Origin: Calidifontimicrobium sp035325925
GTDB lineage: Bacteria > Pseudomonadota > Gammaproteobacteria > Burkholderiales > Burkholderiaceae_C
Reading direction: 5' to 3'
Assembly (NCBI RefSeq): GCF_035325925.1
Contig: NZ_DAOKZA010000007.1
Location: 1-64,000 of the forward strand
Length of the DNA stretch: 64,000 bases
Both the position numbers and the translations under genes were made by a program. Below, piece by piece: positions 25,181 to 32,168 of the stretch (positions are counted from its first letter, which is position 1; every line of letters starts with the position of its first letter). Under the pieces are notes generated by a model, which ran no database searches, was not told where the DNA came from, and saw only the letters and a program-made list of their open reading frames with translations.

Positions 25181-26395
25181 ATGGCCACGCCCCCTTCCGC
25201 CTGCGGCGAGTGCGCCCGCCGCGCCGGCCGCACGACGCTGGCCGCCGCGCTGCGCGCCAGCCGCGCCGACACACTGGCCACGTTCGACGCGTTCAGGCGC
25301 GCGCTGCCCGGCCTGACGGTGCCGATGCGCGCCGAGCTGAACCCGCCGCTGTGGGAGCTGGGCCACGTCGGCTGGTTCCAGGCGTACTGGATCGCGCGCA
25401 ACCCGCAGCGCCGCCTCGGCGCCGCCGCCGACCCCGACGTGCCGCGCCCCGTCGGCGAGCGCGCCGACGCCGACGCGCTGTACGACTCGAGCCGCGTCGC
25501 GCACGACGCGCGCTGGTCGCTGCCGCTGCCCGACGCCGACGCGACGCTCGCCGACCTGGCCGAGCAGCTCGAGTCGACGCTCGCGCTGCTCGCCGACACG
25601 CCCGAGCACGACCAGGCGCTGTACTTCTTCCGCCTCGCGCTGTGCCACGAGGACATGCACCACGAGGCGGCGCTGTACATGGCGCAGGGGCTCGGCGTGC
25701 CGATCGACGACGCGCGCTGGCAGCCGGCGCCGCTGCCGGCGCCTGCGGATGCGCTCGAGTTCGACGCGGGCACGTGGCGGCTGGGCCACGACGGCGACGG
25801 CTTCGCGTTCGACAACGAACTCGGCGCGCACGACGTGGCGCTGGCGCCGTTCGCGATCGACGTGCAGGTCCTGCGCTGGGCCGAGTTCCTGCCCTTCGTC
25901 GACGCCGGCGGCTACGCGCAGCCGCGCTGGTGGAGCGACGCCGGCGCGCGCTGGCTGCGCGACAGCGGCGTGCAGGCACCACGCTTCCTGCGTCGCGCCG
26001 GCGCGGGCTGGCAGCGGTGGCGCCACGGCCGCTGGGTCGACCTGGACGTTGCGCTGCCGGCGTGCCACCTGACCTTGCACGAGGCGCAGGCCTGGTGCGC
26101 GTGGGCCGGCCGGCGGCTGCCGACCGAAGCCGAGTGGGAGCGCGCCGCGCTCGAGCGCCCCGAGGCGTTGCGCTGGGGCGACGTGTGGGAGTGGACCGCC
26201 AGCGCCTTCGCGCCCTACCCCGGCTTCGCGCCGCACCCGTACCGCGACTACTCGGCGCCGTGGTTCGACGGCCGGCCGGTGCTGCGCGGCGCCTCGTTCG
26301 CCACGCAGCCGCGCATGCGCCACCCGCGCTACCGCAACTACTTCACCGCCGAGCGCAACGACGTCTTTGCCGGATTGCGCACCTGCCCCGCCTGA
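25181..26395 (+). CDS. senA: SenA, selenoneine synthase (EgtB/sulfatase-modifying-factor family)
   Basis: A 404-residue nonheme iron enzyme. A DinB-like N-terminal half carries the iron-binding His in WELGHVGWFQ (His62) and the HxxxHxE motif (His156, His160, Glu162, CHEDMHHEAAL). The C-terminal half is a formylglycine-enzyme-like fold (LPTEAEWERAALERPEALRW ... VLRGASFAT). SenA uses hercynine and a selenosugar to build selenoneine. EgtB, making ergothioneine, is the family alternative, but senB and selD next door and egtD downstream argue for SenA. It is divergent from senB and convergent with egtD. Confidence 0.88.
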   Translation: MATPPSACGECARRAGRTTLAAALRASRADTLATFDAFRRALPGLTVPMRAELNPPLWELGHVGWFQAYWIARNPQRRLGAAADPDVPRPVGERADADALYDSSRVAHDARWSLPLPDADATLADLAEQLESTLALLADTPEHDQALYFFRLALCHEDMHHEAALYMAQGLGVPIDDARWQPAPLPAPADALEFDAGTWRLGHDGDGFAFDNELGAHDVALAPFAIDVQVLRWAEFLPFVDAGGYAQPRWWSDAGARWLRDSGVQAPRFLRRAGAGWQRWRHGRWVDLDVALPACHLTLHEAQAWCAWAGRRLPTEAEWERAALERPEALRWGDVWEWTASAFAPYPGFAPHPYRDYSAPWFDGRPVLRGASFATQPRMRHPRYRNYFTAERNDVFAGLRTCPA

Positions 26396-26402
26396 GGCGA
26401 CG

Positions 26403-27365
26403 TCAACCCGCGGCCAGCAGCAGCGCGAACCAGCGGCGTGCGTCGGTCCACGCCTGCACGCGGGCGAATCCGGCCTCGCGCAGCAGCGCCTCGAACCCCG
26501 CGAGCGTCCACTTGTACGAGTCCTCGGTGTGGATGCGTTCGCCGGCGTCGAAGCCGCGCCCGCCGCCCGGCCAGCGCACCGCCAGCGCACGGCGCGCCTG
26601 CAGGTGCATCTCGATGCGCGACGCGGCGGCGTCGAAGAAGGCGACGTGGCGCCAGTCGCGCACGTCGAAGTCGGTGCCCAGCAGCCGGTTCAGGTGGCGC
26701 AGCAGGTTCAGGTTGAACGCCGCGGTGACACCCAGCGCGTCGTCGTACGCGGACTCGAGCACGTCGGCCGGCTTGACGAGGTCCACGCCGATCAGCAGTG
26801 CGCCGCCACGCGCGGCCTCGCGCGCCTCGCGCAGCAGCCGCAGCGCGTCGGTGGGCGCGAAGTTGCCGATGCTCGAGCCGGGGTAGAACAGCAGCGCCGG
26901 CGCGTCGACCAGGCCGGCCGGCAGCGCCAGCCGCGCCGAGAAGTCGATCCCGACGCCGACGACGTCCAGCGCCGGATGGCGCTGCTGCAGCCGCTCGAGC
27001 GTCGTGCGCAGGTAGCCGGCCGAGATGTCGACCGCGACGTAGCGCCCGGGCGCGAACGCGCCGAACACCCGCTCGGCCTTCTCGCAGTTGCCGGCACCCA
27101 GGTCGACCAGCGTCGCGCCGCGGCCCAGCGCGGCGTGCACCGCGGCGGCGATCGCGTCACCGTGATCCGCGAAGATCGCGGCTTCGGTGCGCGTCGGGTA
27201 GTACTCGGGCAGCTCGGTGATCGCGTCGAACAGCCGCGATCCGAGCGCGTCGTAGAAGAACTTCGGCGGCAGCCGCGCCGGGCGCCGCGCGAGACCGGCG
27301 GCGGCTTCGGCGGCGGGCGGCAGGCCCGCGGGCGCGGGGCATTCGATGAAGCGCGGGGCGCGCAA
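26403..27365 (-). CDS. egtD: EgtD, L-histidine N-alpha-methyltransferase
   Basis: A 320-residue SAM-dependent methyltransferase of the EgtD family, with PPKFFYDALGSRLFDAITEL near the N-terminus and the SAM-site VDLGAGNCEKAERV. It trimethylates histidine to hercynine, the backbone for selenoneine or ergothioneine. No ATG gives the right length. The TTG at the complement of 27363-27365, with AAGGA eight bases upstream, gives the usual family start, so I chose it. It ends 7 bases from the convergent senA stop. Confidence 0.93.
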   Translation of the reverse strand: MRAPRFIECPAPAGLPPAAEAAAGLARRPARLPPKFFYDALGSRLFDAITELPEYYPTRTEAAIFADHGDAIAAAVHAALGRGATLVDLGAGNCEKAERVFGAFAPGRYVAVDISAGYLRTTLERLQQRHPALDVVGVGIDFSARLALPAGLVDAPALLFYPGSSIGNFAPTDALRLLREAREAARGGALLIGVDLVKPADVLESAYDDALGVTAAFNLNLLRHLNRLLGTDFDVRDWRHVAFFDAAASRIEMHLQARRALAVRWPGGGRGFDAGERIHTEDSYKWTLAGFEALLREAGFARVQAWTDARRWFALLLAAG

Positions 27366-27504
27366 GGTGGCGGTCCTTCGGGCGGGCGGCCAATGTACCA
27401 GCGCGGGCGCAGGGTTGCGGCGCTTGGGTTCCAATCGGCACCGCAGCCAGCATGCGCCGGCTCGCGCGTTGCCCTTCTTCCGTCGACCTTCGAGGAGCCC
27501 CGCC

Positions 27505-28371
27505 ATGTTGAGCCTGTCCCCGTCGCGCACCTTCAAGTCGCTGCTGACCTGCGCGCTGCTCGCCTTCGGCGCCATGGCGCACGCGCAGCAGGTGTTTCGC
27601 GTCACGACGATCCCCGAGGAAGCCGCCACCGAGCAGGTGCGCAAGTTCACGCCGCTGGCGGCCTACCTCGAGAAGCAGCTGGGCATGAAGGTCGAGTTCA
27701 CGCCGGTCAGCGACTACCCGGCCGCCGTCGAGGCACTGGTCAACAAGAAGGTCGACCTCGTCTGGTTCGGCGGCTTCACGTTCGTGCAGGCCAACCTGCG
27801 CTCGGGGGGCAAGGTGATCCCGATCGCGCAGCGCGAGGAGGACACCAGGTTCCAGTCGGTGTTCATCGCCAAGACCGACTCGGGGATCAAGAGCCTGGCC
27901 GCGATGAAGGGCAAGCAGGTCAGCTTCGGTTCGCAGAGCAGCACGTCGGGCCACCTGATGCCGCGCAGCTTCCTGCTGGCCGCCGGCATCGATCCCGACA
28001 AGGACTTCAAGCGCGTCGCCTACAGCGGCGCGCACGACGCGACGATCGCCTCGGTGGTCAGCGGCAAGGTCGACGCCGCCGCACTCGACATCACGGTGTG
28101 GCGCAAGTTCGTCGGCGAGAACAGGGTCGACACGAAGGCCGTCGACGTCTTCTACACCACGCCGCCGTACTTCAACTACAACTGGTCGGTGCACGCCGAC
28201 ATGCCCGCGGCGCTGCGCGAGAAGGTCAAGACCGCGCTGCTCGCGCTCGACCCCGCCCACCCCGAGCACGCCGAGATCCTGCGCCTGAACCGCGCGACGC
28301 GTTACATCGCGACGACGCCCGAGAACTACAAGGGCCTCGAGGCCGCCGCGCGCAGCGCCGGGCTGCTGTGA
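27505..28371 (+). CDS. PhnD-like periplasmic binding protein, candidate selenium-oxyanion binder
   Basis: A 288-residue phosphate/phosphite/phosphonate-type (PhnD) binding protein. Its signal peptide ends at AMAHAQQ; the ligand-pocket motifs VWFGGFTF and FGSQSSTSGHLMP match the Ser/Thr anion site of the family. It heads an operon with an ATPase and two permeases. Because the operon directly follows egtD and the sen genes, and because I recall related proteins annotated as putative selenate transporters, selenite or selenate is a plausible ligand. Phosphonate or phosphite cannot be excluded, but no C-P lyase or phosphite gene is here. Confidence 0.88.
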   Translation: MLSLSPSRTFKSLLTCALLAFGAMAHAQQVFRVTTIPEEAATEQVRKFTPLAAYLEKQLGMKVEFTPVSDYPAAVEALVNKKVDLVWFGGFTFVQANLRSGGKVIPIAQREEDTRFQSVFIAKTDSGIKSLAAMKGKQVSFGSQSSTSGHLMPRSFLLAAGIDPDKDFKRVAYSGAHDATIASVVSGKVDAAALDITVWRKFVGENRVDTKAVDVFYTTPPYFNYNWSVHADMPAALREKVKTALLALDPAHPEHAEILRLNRATRYIATTPENYKGLEAAARSAGLL

Positions 28372-28384
28372 CGACGCACCGCGC

Positions 28385-29221
28385 GTGAAGGTCGAGCTTC
28401 GAGGCGTCGCTGCGCGTCATCCGGCGGCGCGGGCTGGCGCGGCGCCGGCGCTGAAGGCGCTGGACCTCGTCGTGGCCGCGGGCGAGCAGGTCGCCGTGAT
28501 CGGCCCGTCGGGCGCTGGCAAGACGACGCTGCTGCAGGTGCTCGCGTGCGCGCTGCCGCCGGCGGCTGGCCGGGTCGCGCTCGACGGCGTCGAGCCGTGG
28601 TCGCTGCCGCGGCGCGCGCTGCAGCGGCTGCGCGGGCGGCTGGTCCTCGCGCCGCAGGTGCCGCCGCTGCCGCCGCGCCAGCGTGTGGTCACCGCCGTGC
28701 TCGCCGGCCGGTTGCCGGCACTCGGCCTCGCGGCCAGCGTGCGCTCGCTGTTCTACCCGAACGACATCCCCGCCGCGCACGCGGCGCTCGAGCGCTTCGA
28801 CCTTGCCGAGAAGCTGTTCGAGCGCGTCGACCGCCTGTCGGGCGGCGAGCGCCAGCGTGTCGGGCTGGCGCGCGCGCTGCTGGCGCCGGCGTCGCTGTGG
28901 CTCGTCGACGAACCCCTGTCGGCGCTCGACCCGGCGCGTTCGGCGCAGGCCATCGCCACGCTGGTCGACGCGGCGCGCGAGCGCGACGTGACGCTGGTGG
29001 CCACGCTGCACCAGGTCGACGTCGCGCTGGCGCAGTTCCCGCGCATCGTCGGCCTGCGCGACGGCGCGCTCGCCTTCGACCTGCCCGCCGCCGAGGTCTC
29101 GCGCGAACAGCTGGCGCGCCTGTACGCGCAGCACGAGCACGAGCTGCGCGGCGACGCACCACCGGCTGCGGCCGACGAGACACCGGCCGCTGCGCAGCCG
29201 GTGGTGATGCACTGCCGCTGA
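28385..29221 (+). CDS. ABC transporter ATPase (PhnC-like)
   Basis: A 278-residue ABC ATPase. Walker A is GPSGAGKTT, the signature is LSGGERQRVGLARAL and Walker B is LWLVDEPLSALDP. A GTG at 28385 is the likely start, 13 bases after the binding-protein gene. The C-terminus is extended with an Ala/Pro-rich tail ending VVMHCR; the DNA coding for it holds a perfect 14-base inverted repeat (29157-29170 with 29193-29206). It powers import with the two following permeases. Confidence 0.92.
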   Translation: MKVELRGVAARHPAARAGAAPALKALDLVVAAGEQVAVIGPSGAGKTTLLQVLACALPPAAGRVALDGVEPWSLPRRALQRLRGRLVLAPQVPPLPPRQRVVTAVLAGRLPALGLAASVRSLFYPNDIPAAHAALERFDLAEKLFERVDRLSGGERQRVGLARALLAPASLWLVDEPLSALDPARSAQAIATLVDAARERDVTLVATLHQVDVALAQFPRIVGLRDGALAFDLPAAEVSREQLARLYAQHEHELRGDAPPAAADETPAAAQPVVMHCR

Positions 29222-29226
29222 ATCGC

Positions 29227-30069
29227 ATGGCGGTCGCCGTTGCGTCCCGCACCACGCCGCCCGCGCGCGACCCGGCGTGGTCCGGTCGCGTGTTCTGGGC
29301 GGGCGCCGCGCTGGTGCTGCTGTGGCCGCTGCTCGTGGCCACCGAGTTCAGGCCCTGGGTGCTGCTCGAACCCGACAACCTCGAGGTCAGCGCGCGGTTC
29401 GTCGGCGGCTTCTTCCCGCCGGCGCACGACGCCGAGTTCCTCTCCCTGGTTGCGCGCGAGACCTGGCGCACGGTGGCCATCGCCACCGCCGGCATCACGC
29501 TCGCGCTCGTCGTCGCGGTGCCGCTGACGCTGCTGTCGACGCGCGCGCTGTCGGTGTCGGCGCTGTCAGGGCGCATGGCGCGCGCGCCGTTCTGGCTGCG
29601 CCAGGGCGTGCGCGGGGTGCTGATCGTGTTGCGCAGCGTCCCCGAGCTGGTGTGGGCGCTGGTGTTCGTTCGCGTCGTCGGCCTCGGGCCGACGGCCGGC
29701 GTGCTCGCCATCGCGCTGACCTACGGCGGCATGCTCGGCAAGGTCTACGGCGAGATCCTCGAGAGCGGCGAGACGCACGCCACCGAGACGCTGCTGCGCA
29801 ACGGCGCGGGCCGGCTGCAGGCGTTCTTCTACGGCCTGCTGCCGACCAACGCCGCCGAGCTGACGTCGTACACCGTCTACCGCTGGGAGTGCGCGATCCG
29901 CTCGTCAGTGGTGCTGGGCTTCGTCGGCGCCGGCGGACTCGGCCAGCAGCTCGACAATTCGATGAAGATGTTCCAAGGCGGCGAGGTGGCGACGATGCTG
30001 CTGGTGTTCATCGCGCTGGTCGCACTCGCCGACCACGCCAGCGCGTGGCTGCGGCGCACGCTCGGATGA
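29227..30069 (+). CDS. ABC transporter permease 1 (PhnE-like)
   Basis: A 280-residue inner-membrane permease with about six spans and the PhnE-type EAA loop region (LRNGAGRLQAFFYGLLPTN). It is followed by a four-base overlap (ATGA) with a second permease, so the pair probably forms a heterodimeric channel. The ATG at 29227 lies 5 bases after the ATPase stop. Confidence 0.92.
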   Translation: MAVAVASRTTPPARDPAWSGRVFWAGAALVLLWPLLVATEFRPWVLLEPDNLEVSARFVGGFFPPAHDAEFLSLVARETWRTVAIATAGITLALVVAVPLTLLSTRALSVSALSGRMARAPFWLRQGVRGVLIVLRSVPELVWALVFVRVVGLGPTAGVLAIALTYGGMLGKVYGEILESGETHATETLLRNGAGRLQAFFYGLLPTNAAELTSYTVYRWECAIRSSVVLGFVGAGGLGQQLDNSMKMFQGGEVATMLLVFIALVALADHASAWLRRTLG

Positions 30070-30902
30070 ACACGCCCCCCAGGCCCGTCGCGGCCAACGC
30101 CCCGTACAAGCTGCCGCCGTCGCTGTTCGACGCGCGCTGCAGGGCCTGCTGGTTCGTGCTCGGCCTCGCGTGGCTCGTCGTCGCCAGCTTCTGGACGCTG
30201 GACCTGCAGTGGGGCCAGTTCCTGTCGGTCGAGGCGGCGCGCAGCATGGGCCGCTTCGTCGGCGAGTTCTTCCCGCCCGACCTGTCGGTGCCGTTCCTGC
30301 GCAAGGTCGCGGTCGGCGCCTGGGAGACGCTGGCGATGTCGCTGCTGGGCACCGTGCTCGCCGCGGCGGCCGGGCTGGCGCTCGCGCTGCCGGCCAGCCG
30401 GCTGCACGAGGGCGACGCCGCCTGGGGCCGCACGCCGACGCGCCTCGTGCTCAACGCGCTGCGCTCGATCCCCGAGCTGGTGTGGGCCGCGCTGCTGCTG
30501 ATCTCGGCCGGGCTCGGGCCGTTCGCCGGCACGCTGGCGCTGGCCGCGCACACCAGCGGCGTGCTCGGCCGCCTGTTCGCCGAGGCGGTCGAGAACGCGC
30601 CCCCCGGCCCCGCCGCGGCGCTGCGCGCACAGGGCGTCGGCAACGCCCGCGTGTTCCTCTACGCGACGCTGCCGCAGGTGCTGCCGCAGCTGCTGAGCTA
30701 CACGCTGTACCGCTGGGAGAACAACATCCGCGCCGCCGCGGTGCTCGGCGTCGTCGGCGCCGGCGGGCTGGGCCAGCTGCTGGCGTTCCACATGGGCCTG
30801 TTCCACATGGGCAAGACGGCCACCATCCTCGGCGCGATGCTGGCGATGGTGGTGCTCGTCGACGCGCTGAGCTACGGCACCCGGCGGCTGTTGACGCGTT
30901 GA
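30066..30902 (+). CDS. ABC transporter permease 2 (PhnE-like)
   Basis: A 278-residue PhnE-like permease homologous to its upstream neighbour: both share SIPELVWA/SVPELVWA and GVVGAGGLGQ/GFVGAGGLGQ. The EAA loop is LRAQGVGNARVFLYATLPQ. It completes the importer. The pair may derive from an old duplication. It ends 38 bases from the convergent SoxH-like gene. Confidence 0.92.
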   Translation: MNTPPRPVAANAPYKLPPSLFDARCRACWFVLGLAWLVVASFWTLDLQWGQFLSVEAARSMGRFVGEFFPPDLSVPFLRKVAVGAWETLAMSLLGTVLAAAAGLALALPASRLHEGDAAWGRTPTRLVLNALRSIPELVWAALLLISAGLGPFAGTLALAAHTSGVLGRLFAEAVENAPPGPAAALRAQGVGNARVFLYATLPQVLPQLLSYTLYRWENNIRAAAVLGVVGAGGLGQLLAFHMGLFHMGKTATILGAMLAMVVLVDALSYGTRRLLTR

Positions 30903-30940
30903 GCCGTGCGCGCTCGCGCGCCGCGAGCCGCGAGCCGCTC

Positions 30941-31978
30941 TCAGAACGACTCCCTCTCCGCCTCGAGGTAGGCCAGGCTGGTGTACTTGCCGATGTTCGA
31001 CTCGAAGCCCTGGGTCGTCGCAGCGTACTTGCGCACCCGCGGGTCGGCCAGCACGAGCGCCTTGGCCTGCTCGAGCGGCACGCCGTCCTTCACCGCCTGT
31101 TCGCACGGGCGGTAGATGCCCTCGAACAGTTCGCGGTTCTCGCGCAGCAGGTCGGCGCCGGCGTCGCCGTGCCCCGGGATCCACACCCGGGTGCGCGTGT
31201 TCGCCTCGAGCGCGTCGAAGGTCCTGAACGTGCCGACGTAGCTGCCGTCGTCCATGTTGGCGATGCGCCGGTGCATCGCGACGTCGCCGACGTGGGTCAC
31301 GCGGTCCTCGACGACCTCGACGCACAGGTCGCACGGCGTGTGCGCGGCGCCGTAGTGGTGCAGGCGCAGCGTGACGTCGCCGAAGCGCATCGTCGCGCCG
31401 GGCTCGACCGGCCGGTTCGGCGCGACGATCTGCGTGCCCAGTGTCGCGCCGTTCGTCCAGCGCTCGAGCAGCGAGCGCCACAGGTTGCCCTGCACGCCGG
31501 CGATCTCGCGCATGCACTCGGGCAGCGCGTAGATCGGCAGCTGCTCGCCGTAAGCCTCGCGAAACGCTTGGTTGCCCAGCCAGTGGTCGCCGTGGTAGTG
31601 CGAGTTGAACACCGCCACCACCGGCCGGTCGGTGACCGTCCTGATGCGCCGGATCGCCATGCGGCCGATCTGCAGCGAGCCGCCGCTGTCGAGCACGACC
31701 ACACCGTCGCGCGTGACGACGAACACGACGTTGGCCATCATCCCCTGGTTCTCGGGGGTCGGGAAACCGTCGGGCGTCCACACCATCCACACGTGGTCGC
31801 TGATGCGGCGCAACGGGTAGTCCTTGACCGGCGGGCCCTCGAAGAAGTCCTGGAAGCCGTCGGCGGCGCGCGCCAGCGTGGCCAGCGGCGCGCCCGGCAG
31901 CAGGTCGGCGGCGGCCGTCGCGCCGACGGCGGCGGCACCGAGCAGCCAGCGGCGGCGCGAAGGATGGAACGGTGTCAT
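30941..31978 (-). CDS. SoxH-like metallo-beta-lactamase-fold hydrolase, Tat-exported
   Basis: A 345-residue MBL-fold protein with a twin-arginine signal (SRRRWLLGA ... LARAADG). The metal site includes HYHGDHWLGN, and further ligands lie in AAHTPCD and WIPGHGD. It resembles SoxH and the quinoprotein-relay zinc metallohydrolases of the periplasm; its substrate is not established. No other sox gene is visible. It could act on a sulfur compound, or be unrelated to both the selenium and sulfur loci. Confidence 0.85.
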   Translation of the reverse strand: MTPFHPSRRRWLLGAAAVGATAAADLLPGAPLATLARAADGFQDFFEGPPVKDYPLRRISDHVWMVWTPDGFPTPENQGMMANVVFVVTRDGVVVLDSGGSLQIGRMAIRRIRTVTDRPVVAVFNSHYHGDHWLGNQAFREAYGEQLPIYALPECMREIAGVQGNLWRSLLERWTNGATLGTQIVAPNRPVEPGATMRFGDVTLRLHHYGAAHTPCDLCVEVVEDRVTHVGDVAMHRRIANMDDGSYVGTFRTFDALEANTRTRVWIPGHGDAGADLLRENRELFEGIYRPCEQAVKDGVPLEQAKALVLADPRVRKYAATTQGFESNIGKYTSLAYLEAERESF

Positions 31979-32168
31979 GCCGGGCTCCTCATGCATGGCT
32001 TCATGCGCATGGATGGATATTGTCGGCGTTTTGCGGGCCCCCTGCCGGCGCCGGCGCGGCGTCGTGGGACCTCGCGGTCCCGCGCCGCGCCGCCACGTCC
32101 GGCGCCGCGGGCCCACGCGGCTTGGCGCAGCGCGCTCGCTATCATGGCCGGTTCCCCTGCCCGTGCGC

